Source: an uncultured Acetatifactor sp. (lineage in GTDB: Bacteria > Bacillota > Clostridia > Lachnospirales > Lachnospiraceae). Taken from it: a stretch of DNA of 64,000 nt. Below are positions 45,093 through 54,115 of the stretch, piece after piece. The notes under the pieces were generated by a model, which worked only from the letters and a program-made list of their open reading frames with translations, was not told the DNA's origin and ran no database searches. Numbering within the stretch: position 1 is the first letter of the stretch; the number at the start of each line of letters is the position of its first letter. The DNA lies in assembly GCA_910584865.1 (NCBI GenBank), contig CAJUCE010000011.1, forward strand, positions 62,001-126,000. The letters are read 5' to 3'. The position numbers and the translations under genes are program-made.

Positions 45093-45697
45093 AATACCAC
45101 TGTTCTGGAGCACAGATACTCCGCCTCTCCAAAATCATGCGTGACATAGAGCACCGTGCTTTTTCCAATGTATTCCCGCTTCAGAAAACCCATAACCTTC
45201 TCCCTCGTTTTTCCGTCCACATTGCTGAGAGGCTCATCCAGCAGCAGGATCTCTTTTCCGGAGACCAATGCTCTTGCCAGGGATACTCTCTTGGCCTGTC
45301 CTCCGGAAATCTGGCCTGGATACCGCTTCATCAGATCTCCAATCCCCAGTTCCGCGCAGATATACTCCACTCCGGAACTCGCCTTCTTCCGCCTTCCTCT
45401 ATCCAGGGGAAACAATATATTTTCCGCCACGGTCATATGGTTCCACAGTGCCGGCTCCTGAAATACCATGGCCAGCTCCCTCTCCCGGGGCGCCTTCCCG
45501 TCCGCAGGGGCTCCCTTTAGAAGGACATGTCCCTCATATGCCCTGTCCAGACCTGCCAGAATCCGCAGAAGCGTGGTTTTGCCGCAGCCGCTTTTCCCTA
45601 CAACGGCAACCGCCTCTCCCTTCTCCATCTTCAGAGAAAATTTTTCTAAAACCTTGTTTTCCCCATAGCTTTTGGTCACATTTTCCATTTCTATCAT
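45089..45697 (-). CDS. ABC importer ATPase (iron/phosphonate type), short form
   Basis: The ATG at 45697 (MIEMENVTKSYG) after AAAAAGGA is preferred over a TTG overlapping the permease stop. The product is about 202 residues. Walker A GKSGCGKTT, signature ISGGQ and Walker B LLLDEPLSNVDG are intact, with H-loop YVTHD. It lacks the regulatory TOBE-type C-terminal domain found in FbpC/PotA-like ATPases. It should energise the fused permease encoded just upstream. Confidence 0.85.
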   Translation of the reverse strand: MIEMENVTKSYGENKVLEKFSLKMEKGEAVAVVGKSGCGKTTLLRILAGLDRAYEGHVLLKGAPADGKAPRERELAMVFQEPALWNHMTVAENILFPLDRGRRKKASSGVEYICAELGIGDLMKRYPGQISGGQAKRVSLARALVSGKEILLLDEPLSNVDGKTREKVMGFLKREYIGKSTVLYVTHDFGEAEYLCSRTVVL

Positions 45698-45717
45698 ATA
45701 TCCTTTTTCCCCTGCGT

Positions 45718-47259
45718 TCAAGACTTCTCTTCAAAAACTTCCCGTATTCGGCCCTGCCTGATAACCAACGTAAACATCCCCGCCGTAAACAGCACTGTGA
45801 TCAGGCAGAATCCGCTGACCAGCTCACTTGCTCCGTAATGCAGATAATTATACACCTTCACGGCCAGCGTCTCATAGCCCGGCGGCATAAGGATCAAAGG
45901 AATCCCCTCCTCCCCCAGGGTCAGCAGAAAAACCACCCCCGCTGCGCCGACTATGGCCGGACGATATACCGGAATCAATATTTTGCAGAAATACTGCCAT
46001 CCCGAGGGCATATAAACCTGTCCCGCTTCCAGCTCTTCTCTGTGGATCCTCCTGTGTCTTGCCGTAAAAAGCAAAAGGGCAAAAGGCATATACTTTATGG
46101 CACAACCCAGCGCAGGGAAATACAGCGTCTGGCTTATCCCATGAAGCACACTTCCGTTGACGGTTTTCAGCAGCCCCATCCCAATCAGGGAAGACGGCAT
46201 GGCAATGGGAAACAGCGCCGGAAGAAACCAGTACCATTTCTTCCCTTCCAGCCACACCGCTGCCGGTCCTGCCAGCAGCACGGCCGTCCCCGCGGAAAGC
46301 GCCGCTATCCCTACGGAAATCAGCAGTTCCTCCCGGCACAGCCGAAAAGATTCCCACAATTCTGCAGGCGCACCTGTCTGCAAGGCAAAAAGTACCGCCG
46401 GCACCCCGATCTGCAGGATGCACACCGACACTGCAAAACGCCCTGCCATACGCAGAGAGCCCGACAATTCCAGCCCGCTCCCTTCCGGCGGTGATTTTTG
46501 AACGGGAATGGTTCCCAGTCCCCGGCCCGCCAACACCAAAAGCCCCAGCACCGGAAAAATCACCGGAAGCGCCAGAATTCCTGTCTGCCCCAGGTCTCCT
46601 GTCCTGCTGTACTCCGAAAAAATCTCCAGAGTATGGGTCTGATACTGAAAAAGGGACGGCACGGAAAAATCTGTAGCCGACAATACAAAGACCAGCGCTC
46701 CTGCAGCCAGAACCGCCGGGAAGACAGCCGGAAGAACGATATCGAAAAAGACCCTGTTTCCCCCTGCATAGATGCTGCCCATCTCCTCCGCCCTCCGGTC
46801 ATGGTACTCCATGGCAATCAGAATCACCCCTGTGGCAAGAGGCAGAAAAGACAGAATATTCACAAAAATACAGGGAGCCAGACCGCTTGCCAGACTCCTC
46901 ATCAGGCTTCGGTCAATCCTGCCGAGCAGACGCACCAGATACATCCATGTCAACGCATAGACATAATAAGGCACCGGCGCCAGGAGCAGGAAAAACCATC
47001 TGATCCTCCTGCACCTGAGCGGACCGTTATGGATCCAGGCGGCAGCGGCCAGCCCAACAGCCATGCATCCCAGAGCAGCCATGGAAGCCAGCAAAAAGGT
47101 ATTCCCTGCCAGTTTCAGCCGCCTGACACTCCCAAGAGCCCCTCCCCAGTCTCCTTCCCTCTGGACAAATCCCCCCAGGGGCAGCAAAAGTAACACAAAA
47201 TAGAGCAGAACCGCAGCCTTCTGAAGCACTGTCAGTCCTTCCGGCTTTCTAACGGGCAT
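45718..47259 (-). CDS. ABC importer permease, two fused membrane units (FbpB-like)
   Basis: A protein of 513 residues with about twelve membrane helices arranged as two homologous halves, each with an EAA-like loop (AEEMGSIYAGGNRVFFDIVLP; LEAGQVYMPSGWQYFCKILIP). This is the layout of Fe3+/2-aminoethylphosphonate permeases. The ATG is 10 bases after GGAGGAG and overlaps the binding-protein gene by 11 bp. The second half gates together with the ATPase of the next gene. Confidence 0.85.
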   Translation of the reverse strand: MPVRKPEGLTVLQKAAVLLYFVLLLLPLGGFVQREGDWGGALGSVRRLKLAGNTFLLASMAALGCMAVGLAAAAWIHNGPLRCRRIRWFFLLLAPVPYYVYALTWMYLVRLLGRIDRSLMRSLASGLAPCIFVNILSFLPLATGVILIAMEYHDRRAEEMGSIYAGGNRVFFDIVLPAVFPAVLAAGALVFVLSATDFSVPSLFQYQTHTLEIFSEYSRTGDLGQTGILALPVIFPVLGLLVLAGRGLGTIPVQKSPPEGSGLELSGSLRMAGRFAVSVCILQIGVPAVLFALQTGAPAELWESFRLCREELLISVGIAALSAGTAVLLAGPAAVWLEGKKWYWFLPALFPIAMPSSLIGMGLLKTVNGSVLHGISQTLYFPALGCAIKYMPFALLLFTARHRRIHREELEAGQVYMPSGWQYFCKILIPVYRPAIVGAAGVVFLLTLGEEGIPLILMPPGYETLAVKVYNYLHYGASELVSGFCLITVLFTAGMFTLVIRQGRIREVFEEKS

Positions 47260-48253
47260 CTAAGAATATCTCCTCCATATCTTTTGACGAAATCTCCAGC
47301 ATCAGATAGATATCTCTCAGGTTCAGCTCCATCCCCTTCACCTGAAAATCTCCCTGATTTCCCCGCACCGACACGTCAAAGAATCCCTTCTCTATCAGGA
47401 ATTGCTCCGTGCGCACATCCGCCAGAAAATCCAGCAGCTTTCTGGCATTTTCACCGTTTGGCGCCCCCTTTATCAGTGCTGCTGTGGATGGGGTGATCAA
47501 TGTCCCCATCTCTCCCTCGCCCTGATCCGGAAATACCATAACTACAGGTGCACCGTCTTTTATGGCATCCTTCGCGTCATCCGTATCCGTGTAACCAACC
47601 TTTACCTGACCTGCCACCGCCATGTCCTTGGTGACGGAATTGCCGTCCACGATCTGGACTCCCCGATCCGCAATCTGCCGAAAAAATTCTCTGGCTTCTT
47701 CCTCCCCCAACTGCGCATACATGGCGGCAGCCTGGGTTTTAGTAGTGCCGAACATGGGATAGGCCATAGCCAGATCCTCGCCGGCAAAGCTTCCGTTCAC
47801 AAAATCATACACACTGTCCGGATACGCATCCTCCTGCGTCAGTTCCGTATTGACCAGCATCACCCTGGCCCTCCCGCCGAAAGCAGTCCAGTACCCCTGG
47901 GCATCCTTATAGGCTTCCGGAATATCCTCTGTCCCCGCAGGTACATAAGGCTCCAGCATCCCCTGCTCCTGCAGTTCGATGGTCTGGATAAATTCATTGT
48001 TCCAGAAGACATCGCAGACCGGCCTGTCCGCCTCGGAAAGAATGCGGTTCACCAGGCCCGTCGTCTTGTTGGCCTCCGTATCATAGACGGCCCGGACCGC
48101 TATCCCCGTCTCCTCCTCAAACTGTTTGAACAATTCTTCGCAATACACCTGCTCCACCGCCGTATACACGACTACTTCCTCTTTGCTGCCGCATCCCCCC
48201 AGGAATGCAGATATGCAAAACAGGGCCATAGCGCCTGGTATCATTTTCCTCAT
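47249..48253 (-). CDS. Solute-binding lipoprotein of an Fe3+/phosphonate-type importer
   Basis: The ATG at 48253 (MRKMIPGAM) gives about 334 residues with lipobox FLGGCGS. The mature part begins VVVYTAVEQVYCEELFKQFE, the standard start of family-1 iron or aminoethylphosphonate binding proteins. It contains DVFWNNEF and GYTDTDDAKDA. The substrate cannot be fixed from sequence. It is the first gene of a five-gene operon (binding protein, permease, ATPase, propeller, membrane protein). Confidence 0.85.
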   Translation of the reverse strand: MRKMIPGAMALFCISAFLGGCGSKEEVVVYTAVEQVYCEELFKQFEEETGIAVRAVYDTEANKTTGLVNRILSEADRPVCDVFWNNEFIQTIELQEQGMLEPYVPAGTEDIPEAYKDAQGYWTAFGGRARVMLVNTELTQEDAYPDSVYDFVNGSFAGEDLAMAYPMFGTTKTQAAAMYAQLGEEEAREFFRQIADRGVQIVDGNSVTKDMAVAGQVKVGYTDTDDAKDAIKDGAPVVMVFPDQGEGEMGTLITPSTAALIKGAPNGENARKLLDFLADVRTEQFLIEKGFFDVSVRGNQGDFQVKGMELNLRDIYLMLEISSKDMEEIFLDAR

Positions 48254-48358
48254 AGATATCATTCTCCCCTTTGTCCGGCACTTCCATAGAAATTGCCGGA
48301 AAATAACTGCTGCTATTAATCCGTAAAAAAGTTCTTCCGGCACCTTACTGATTCTATG

Positions 48359-48416
48359 TCCGTCTGGCGACGGACTTTCCTATAAGGTAAAAACGGAAGT
48401 ATTCTGCCGCTTTCCG
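48359..48416 (-). terminator. Hairpins between the pot operon and the importer operon
   Basis: GTCCGTC/GACGGAC at 48359-48376 is a perfect stem with a four-base loop. CGGAA/TTCCG around 48394-48416 is followed on the bottom strand by TTTTT. The second could end the pot transcript. The first lies in the leader of the importer operon. Confidence 0.45.
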
Positions 48417-48450
48417 CCCCGAAGCCAAATCAGCAGGAAATATTTCCTCC

Positions 48451-48897
48451 TCAGATTCCTGTTGCCAGAATGCACAGCATCAGTTCCAACGGCACAAACA
48501 CTGCCAGAAAGCCCTTCCGGCATTTCCTCCTGTCTTCTCTGCTCCAGTCCGTCTCCCCAAGTGAAAATTCATACTTTTCAAAATCCGGATTCAAAAACCT
48601 GACAGGAAATTCTCTCACGTAAAACATACCGCTCCCAGTCCGGTTCCCGCAAAGCGCCTCATATTCCTCTTTCGTCACCGAAAGCATATATCTACCGCCT
48701 CGGAAAACGATGTCCGCACGGTAAATATACGGCGTCCTTCTCCTGCGGCGATATCTCCTCACCTTGATCCGCTCCGCCCGAAATTCCGCCTTCTGCCATC
48801 CCAGATTCCTGGATTGCCCATAGAGAAGCCTTACGATGCATAAAAGGAACAGATTGAAAAACAGATTTACCCCAGTCCCCGTCAGAAATAGTTTCAT
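48451..48897 (-). CDS. Small membrane protein coupled to potD
   Basis: A protein of 148 residues whose ATG overlaps the potD stop (ATGA). It has a hydrophobic N-terminal segment, a very basic stretch (VRRYRRRRRTP), a beta-rich middle (YRADIVFRGGRYMLSV) and a C-terminal membrane segment. No family is recognised. Its place as the last gene of the pot operon suggests a role in polyamine uptake or PotD placement. This is inference. Confidence 0.6.
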   Translation of the reverse strand: MKLFLTGTGVNLFFNLFLLCIVRLLYGQSRNLGWQKAEFRAERIKVRRYRRRRRTPYIYRADIVFRGGRYMLSVTKEEYEALCGNRTGSGMFYVREFPVRFLNPDFEKYEFSLGETDWSREDRRKCRKGFLAVFVPLELMLCILATGI

Positions 48898-50267
48898 TGC
48901 AGCTCCCTTCGCCGCTTCCGCCGTTTACCCACGATGATAGCAATGTACACCGCCAGAAATCCCAGAATGATTGCCGCCAAAACGGCAGACTCCCCCGGGC
49001 CGCCCATCTTCGCCTCCGCCCACAGGCTGTCTATCAGTTTGGAGGTATCCTCGGGCAGATTGACGAAGACCTGGGTGTTGGCCAGAATCTCCGCATCCGG
49101 ATAATGGATGGGGCTTTCCACCATTTCTTGATCCATATAGGCTTTGGCCGCGGTCTCCGGGGTGGAATAGCCTATGTAATTCATATTGGCCCCGGCAATC
49201 TCCGGATCGCACAGAAAGTTGATATAGGCTTCCGCCTCCGCCTTGTGAATGGAGGTTGCGGGAATGCACATGGCATCTACGAAGTAATTGGTTCCCTCCT
49301 TTGGCACTACGAAACGGATATTATCGTTGTTATCCACCAATATCGCGGCATCCCCCGCATAATAGGGCGCGATCCAGGCTTCCTCGCTCTCCATCTTGTC
49401 AAAAATCTTGTCCATCACATATGCCTGCACCATAGGCTTCTGCTGTTTTAAGAGGGCGGCAGCTTCCTGCCAGTCCTCCTCCCTCGTGGTGTTCACCGAC
49501 TGCCCGAGCATAAACTGGGCAATGGCGAAGGCGTCTCTTGGATTATCGAACATCAGTATCTTCCCTGCATAGCGGTCATCCCACAGGGCAGACCAGCTGG
49601 TGATCTCTTCCTTAATATAGTCCGTATTGTAAAACAGTCCCACCACACCCCAGGTATAGGGCACCGAATACCTGTTTTCCGGATCATACTCACTGTCCCT
49701 GAAGCTCTCATCTATATATTGGTAATTGGGTATATTGGAAAAATCCAGTTCGGCCAGCATATTCTCATGAATCAGTCTCGACACCATATAATCGGAGGGA
49801 ATGATCACGTCGTAATCCGCCCCGCCTCCCACCAGCTTGGAATAGAGGGCTTCATTGCTGTCAAAGGTGGTATAATTGACCCTGATCCCGGTGCGCCTGG
49901 TAAATTCCTCGTTCACATCCATGGAGCCGTCGGTGCCGTTGGCAATGTACTCCCCCCAGTTGTAGACATTGATAGTCACATTCCGGTCCGGAACTTGCGT
50001 CTGTCCGGCCTGAACCTTCAGACAGGGCAGGAAGGCAAGGGAAAGCGCCAGGGCCAGACAGCTCTTTCCCAGACATTCGGCAGCAAAATCCTGCACCTTC
50101 CGGCTTAATCTTCGCTCCGGCTTTTTCCGGTTCAGAAATCGTACACAGGCAACCTGTGATCTGCAATCACCCGGGCCCTGAATCCGTGCAATACGCCGGG
50201 CGGAACCCTCGCAAATTATTGTACGGCACAGCCTTAATAAGCCTGCCTCTGCCACAGCTCCCCTCAT
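48894..50267 (-). CDS. potD: PotD, spermidine/putrescine-binding protein with C-terminal anchor
   Basis: The ATG at 50267 (fourth codon after a GTG that overlaps potC) lies 10 bases after AAAGGAGG. A long basic N-terminus precedes a hydrophobic segment (ALALSLAFLPCLKVQA). The binding domain starts VTINVYNWGEYI and has DVIIPSDYMV and WIAPYYAGDAA. Unlike usual Gram-positive PotD there is no clear lipobox. A C-terminal membrane helix (VLAAIILGFLAVYIAIIV) plus KRRKRRR should hold it on the membrane instead. Confidence 0.88.
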   Translation of the reverse strand: MRGAVAEAGLLRLCRTIICEGSARRIARIQGPGDCRSQVACVRFLNRKKPERRLSRKVQDFAAECLGKSCLALALSLAFLPCLKVQAGQTQVPDRNVTINVYNWGEYIANGTDGSMDVNEEFTRRTGIRVNYTTFDSNEALYSKLVGGGADYDVIIPSDYMVSRLIHENMLAELDFSNIPNYQYIDESFRDSEYDPENRYSVPYTWGVVGLFYNTDYIKEEITSWSALWDDRYAGKILMFDNPRDAFAIAQFMLGQSVNTTREEDWQEAAALLKQQKPMVQAYVMDKIFDKMESEEAWIAPYYAGDAAILVDNNDNIRFVVPKEGTNYFVDAMCIPATSIHKAEAEAYINFLCDPEIAGANMNYIGYSTPETAAKAYMDQEMVESPIHYPDAEILANTQVFVNLPEDTSKLIDSLWAEAKMGGPGESAVLAAIILGFLAVYIAIIVGKRRKRRRELQ

Positions 50268-50272
50268 ACGCC

Positions 50273-51082
50273 TCACACCTCCTTTGGGGACGTTTTCCCC
50301 CGATCTTTTCCGTTGCGGACATTTACAATGACAAGCAGAACCATCACCGCCCCAAACATCACCGTGGACAATGCATTGATCTCCGGGCTGATGCGTTTGC
50401 GGGTCATGGAATAAATATAAATAGGAAGAGTCTGGGTGGTGCCGCTGGTGAAATAGCTTATCACAAAGTCATCGATGGACAGGGTAAAGGCCATAATCAT
50501 TCCCGTTACAATCCCAGGCATGATCTCCGGCAGCACCACCTTGAAGAAGGCCTTTACCGGCGGACACCCCAGATCCTGGGCCGCCTCGTAAAGATTGGGA
50601 TCCATCTGGCGCAGCTTCGGCAGCACGGAGAGGATCACATAGGGCAGGCAGAAGGTGATATGGGCCGCAAACAGGGACCCCATCCCAAGGCTGCGTCCCC
50701 CGAAAACACGTACCGCAGACACGAACAGCAACATCAGCGACACGCCCGTGACGATCTCCGGATTCACCATGGGAAAATTCGTAATATTCATCATGATCCG
50801 TTTGGGCAGGCGCTTCATGCCGTTGATTCCGATGGCTGCCACCGTCCCCAGAACTGTGGACACCACCGCCGCCGCCACCGCGATCAGCAGGGTATTGCGC
50901 AGGGCTTCCAGGATCAACCTGTCCTCAAACAGTTTCCGGTACCACCTCAGGGAAAACCCGCCCCACACCGAGCGGCTTCCCGTGTCCGTATCATTGAAGG
51001 AAAACACGATCAGAACCAGAATCGGCGCATATAAAAAGAGAAAAATGAGAAAGGTATAAATACGTCCTCCCGCCTTTTTCAC
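50273..51082 (-). CDS. potC: PotC, polyamine ABC permease
   Basis: A protein of 269 residues with six membrane helices and the EAA loop YEAAQDLGCPPVKAFFKVVL. It starts with an ATG overlapping the potB stop by 4 bp and ends just before potD. It pairs with PotB to form the channel for spermidine/putrescine. Confidence 0.9.
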   Translation of the reverse strand: MKKAGGRIYTFLIFLFLYAPILVLIVFSFNDTDTGSRSVWGGFSLRWYRKLFEDRLILEALRNTLLIAVAAAVVSTVLGTVAAIGINGMKRLPKRIMMNITNFPMVNPEIVTGVSLMLLFVSAVRVFGGRSLGMGSLFAAHITFCLPYVILSVLPKLRQMDPNLYEAAQDLGCPPVKAFFKVVLPEIMPGIVTGMIMAFTLSIDDFVISYFTSGTTQTLPIYIYSMTRKRISPEINALSTVMFGAVMVLLVIVNVRNGKDRGKTSPKEV

Positions 51083-51906
51083 AGCAGCATCCCCCCTTTT
51101 TCATTTACTTCCCCGTCGTCAAACTGGTTCATGATACCCATGCAGATCAGGATGATCACCATCAATACCAGGGACACGGCGGAACCCAGGTTGGGATTGT
51201 AGGCGCTGCCCAGGAACTGCATGTCGATCAGATCCCCGATGAGCAGATTGCCGCCCCCGCCCAGCATTTTCGATATGATAAAGGTGCTTACCGCCGGTAC
51301 GAACACCATGGTCACACCGGAGATGACACCGGGCATGCTTAAGGGCACCACCACCTTCAGGAACACCTGCCTGCCGTTTGCGCCCAAATCCTGGGCCGCC
51401 TGGATGACGCTCTCATCGATCTTGGTCAGAACGGAGTACAGCGGCAGGATCATATAAGGAATGTAATTGTAAACCATCCCCAGAACCACCGCTCCCGCCG
51501 TGTTGATCATATGCACCCGTGGCAGGCCCACAGCCGCCAGAGCCGAATTGATCAGTCCGTTGTCTTCCAAAAGGGTCATCCATGCATAAGTGCGCAGCAG
51601 AAAGTTCATCCACATGGGCAGCATCACCAGCATCACCATGACGTTCTGGCGCTTTGCATTCATTTTTGCGATAATGTAGGCCAGGGGATACCCCAGAACC
51701 AGGGAAACCACGGTGGCCACCGCCCCCAGCCAGATAGAACGCAGAAATACATTGGAGTACTGTCCCACGCTCATCATGTTTTCCAGAGTAAAGGCGCCCG
51801 ATTTATCGGAAAAAGCAAAATACCCCACCAGCAGCATGGGCAGCACGATAAAGACTGTCATCCAGACCGTATAAGGCGCGGAGAGAAGTTTGGAGTTAGA
51901 TTTCAT
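51079..51906 (-). CDS. potB: PotB, polyamine ABC permease
   Basis: The start is the ATG at 51906 (MKSNSKLLSAPY), which overlaps the potA end by 11 bp. The longer open frame upstream is only the off-frame reading of the potA repeats. The product is 275 residues with six membrane helices and the EAA loop IQAAQDLGANGRQVFLKVVV. Confidence 0.9.
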   Translation of the reverse strand: MKSNSKLLSAPYTVWMTVFIVLPMLLVGYFAFSDKSGAFTLENMMSVGQYSNVFLRSIWLGAVATVVSLVLGYPLAYIIAKMNAKRQNVMVMLVMLPMWMNFLLRTYAWMTLLEDNGLINSALAAVGLPRVHMINTAGAVVLGMVYNYIPYMILPLYSVLTKIDESVIQAAQDLGANGRQVFLKVVVPLSMPGVISGVTMVFVPAVSTFIISKMLGGGGNLLIGDLIDMQFLGSAYNPNLGSAVSLVLMVIILICMGIMNQFDDGEVNEKGGMLL

Positions 51907-53227
51907 TGCCGTCCTCCTCTTCCGTCCCTGCCGCATCCGGAGCCTCAAACCTGTCATCGGTTCCCGGCTCACAGGAAATCCCAGGTTCGCCTTGCGTCCC
52001 AGGCCCGCCTTGCGTCCCAGGCCTGCCTTGCGTCCCAGGCCCGCCTTGCGTCCCAGGCCTGCCCTGCGTTCCAGGCCCATGGAATGCCCCTGCCTCATAA
52101 ACCAGTTCCTCGTCCGTCATATTCATGTCCTCGTCCATCTCGTCGCTGAAAGTGCTGTAATCCCCGAACACGCCTGAGTATTCCGACTTCTCCATGACAT
52201 GAATATCATTGGGTGTCAGCGCCAGGCCGATATGGTCCCCCACCAGACGGCCTTCCGTAGACTGTATCATCCACTTGAAGCCCGCCACATCCACAATGAT
52301 CTCATAATGGACCCCCTTGAAGGTGACAGCCGTCACATCCCCCACGATCCGTGTGGCGTCCGGCTCTACTACTTTAATATCTTCAGGACGTATCACCACG
52401 TCCACCGGCGTATTTTTACCGAAACCGCTGTCCAGGCAGCGGAAGCTGTGTCCGGCAAACTTCACCGAATAATCCTCCAGCATAATACCGTCCAGAATGT
52501 TGGACTCTCCGATAAAATCCGCCACGAAAGCATTTTTCGGCTCATTATAGATGTCCGTGGGCGATCCGATCTGCTGGATCACACCCCCGTCCATCACCAC
52601 CACCGTGTCGGACATGGACAGGGCCTCCTCCTGGTCATGGGTGACGAAGACAAAGGTGATGCCCGTACATTGCTGTATTTTCTTCAGTTCCGCCTGCATA
52701 TCCTTGCGCAGCTTCAGATCCAGGGCGCCCAGGGGCTCGTCCAACAGCAGAACCTTGGGCTCGTTGGCCAGGGCCCGGGCGATGGCCACCCTCTGCTGCT
52801 GCCCTCCGGAAAGCTGGCCGATTCCCCGGTGGGCATAGCCGGTAAGGTTCACCATGGCCAGCATCTCCTGGACGGTCCGGCGGATCTCCTTCTCCCCCCG
52901 CCTCTTCAGGCGCATGCCGAAGGCAATGTTTTCATACACATTCAGATGGGGAAAAAGGGCATATTTCTGAAAGATCGTATTGACCTCCCTTTTGTGGGGA
53001 GGCAGCGCGGTAATATTTTTGTCATAAAAGAACACATCGCCCGCATCCGGCCTGATAAATCCGGCAATGGTGCGCAGTACGGTGGTCTTGCCGCAGCCGG
53101 AGGGGCCAAGGAGGGTAACGAATTCCCCGTCATGGATGTCCAGGTCAAAGCCCCCCAGAACCTGCTCCCCGTCATAGGAAACCGTAATGTTCTTTAAGGA
53201 AATAATCGTATTTTTCAAGTGAGGCAT
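51896..53227 (-). CDS. potA: PotA, polyamine ABC ATPase with collagen-like tail
   Basis: Up to 443 residues. The ATG at 53227 touches the AGGAG, so a TTG at 53218 with ideal 9-base spacing may be the true start. Walker A GPSGCGKTT, signature LSGGQQQR, Walker B LLLDEPLGALD and H-loop VTHDQ are followed by a TOBE domain (VDVVIRPEDIKVV). Residues about 350-443 are an extra acidic tail holding five copies of a GPGTQG-type hexapeptide. It is the first gene of the potABCD operon. Confidence 0.92.
   Translation of the reverse strand: MPHLKNTIISLKNITVSYDGEQVLGGFDLDIHDGEFVTLLGPSGCGKTTVLRTIAGFIRPDAGDVFFYDKNITALPPHKREVNTIFQKYALFPHLNVYENIAFGMRLKRRGEKEIRRTVQEMLAMVNLTGYAHRGIGQLSGGQQQRVAIARALANEPKVLLLDEPLGALDLKLRKDMQAELKKIQQCTGITFVFVTHDQEEALSMSDTVVVMDGGVIQQIGSPTDIYNEPKNAFVADFIGESNILDGIMLEDYSVKFAGHSFRCLDSGFGKNTPVDVVIRPEDIKVVEPDATRIVGDVTAVTFKGVHYEIIVDVAGFKWMIQSTEGRLVGDHIGLALTPNDIHVMEKSEYSGVFGDYSTFSDEMDEDMNMTDEELVYEAGAFHGPGTQGRPGTQGGPGTQGRPGTQGGPGTQGEPGISCEPGTDDRFEAPDAAGTEEEDGNEI
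51985..52078. repeat. 18-bp tandem repeat in the potA 3' end
   Basis: Five units alternate two versions (CTTGCGTCCCAGGCCTGC and CTTGCGTCCCAGGCCCGC), so the true period may be 36 bp. They encode GPGTQG and RPGTQG in turn. Confidence 0.85.
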
Positions 53228-53324
53228 CTCCTTTATGAAGCCGCCCTGGGGCAGCCTAAATCAGCTGCGTGCCCTGCCCGTCCCGCAGGATCCGACATTT
53301 TTCGGGATCTCACGCAATGAATTA

Positions 53325-53353
53325 ACTATACGGGATATTGGAGGGTTTGTCAA
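53325..53353 (-). promoter_or_regulatory. potABCD promoter
   Basis: A perfect TTGACA (53348-53353) and TATAGT (53325-53330) are 17 bp apart on the bottom strand, giving a leader of about 90 bases. Confidence 0.75.
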
Positions 53354-53355
53354 TC

Positions 53356-53386
53356 AAAAAAGAGAGGCCGCATCCCCGCCTCTCTC
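53356..53386 (-). terminator. Terminator of the rubrerythrin gene
   Basis: GAGAGGC (read leftward from 53384) pairs with GCCTCTC (ending at 53362), followed by TTTTTT. It abuts the pot promoter. Confidence 0.8.
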
Positions 53387-53424
53387 GAAACATCCCTCTA
53401 TTATGTCATATTTTACACAACTGC

Positions 53425-53967
53425 TCAATAGTTCTGCGCATGCACCTCAAAATAGCTCTGTGGATGATTGCAGGTAGGGCAGATTTCCGGAGCCTTTGTC
53501 CCCACTACGATGTGACCGCAGTTGCGGCATTCCCATACCTTCACCTCGCTCTTCCCGAATACCGCAGCCGTCTCCACATTTTTAAGCAGCGCACGGTATC
53601 TCTCCTCATGGTGCTTCTCAATTTCCCCCACAAGGCGGAACTTTGCCGCAAGCTCCGGGAAGCCTTCCTCCTCTGCGGTCTTGGCAAAATTCTCATACAT
53701 GTCTGTCCACTCGAAGTTTTCGCCGTCCGCGGCTGCTGCCAGGTTCTCCTTCGTATCGCCGATGCCCGCCAGCTCCTTAAACCACATCTTGGCATGCTCT
53801 TTTTCATTTTCCGCCGTCTTCAGAAACAGGCCCGCAATCTGCTCGTAGCCTTCCTTCTTCGCTACAGAAGCAAAATAGGTGTACTTATTCCTCGCCTGGG
53901 ATTCCCCTGCAAATGCTGCCTCCAGATTCTTTTCTGTCTGCGTTCCCGCATACTTTGTTTCTTTCAT
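53425..53967 (-). CDS. rbr: Rubrerythrin
   Basis: A protein of 180 residues. The ferritin-like diiron domain shows AFAGESQARNKYTYF, ENEKEHAKMW and EIEKHHEERY. The C-terminal rubredoxin domain has CRNCG and CPTCNHP (two CxxC pairs). It reduces hydrogen peroxide in anaerobes. It is monocistronic, with a promoter at 54018-54046 and a terminator downstream. Confidence 0.95.
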   Translation of the reverse strand: MKETKYAGTQTEKNLEAAFAGESQARNKYTYFASVAKKEGYEQIAGLFLKTAENEKEHAKMWFKELAGIGDTKENLAAAADGENFEWTDMYENFAKTAEEEGFPELAAKFRLVGEIEKHHEERYRALLKNVETAAVFGKSEVKVWECRNCGHIVVGTKAPEICPTCNHPQSYFEVHAQNY

Positions 53968-54017
53968 GTTCCTCTCCTCTCTTCAATGACAGAACTCTAT
54001 GACTTTTCCGTAATGAC

Positions 54018-54046
54018 AATATAGCACAAATTCCGACTTTCGGCAA
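54018..54046 (-). promoter_or_regulatory. Rubrerythrin promoter
   Basis: TTGCCG (54041-54046) and TATATT (54018-54023) have a 17-bp spacer on the bottom strand. The start codon is about 50 bases downstream. No PerR-like box was recognised with confidence. Confidence 0.5.
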
Positions 54047-54115
54047 GGATTTACCACATATCAAATCTCCCCGGCCTGCTCAATCCGCATAACGATTCCC
54101 ACGATAATACAATCC

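Noticed and set aside
51907..52098. N-terminal extension of PotB with GRKAGL repeats
   Set aside because: It is the off-frame reading of the potA repeat; the ATG at 51906 gives a normal PotB.
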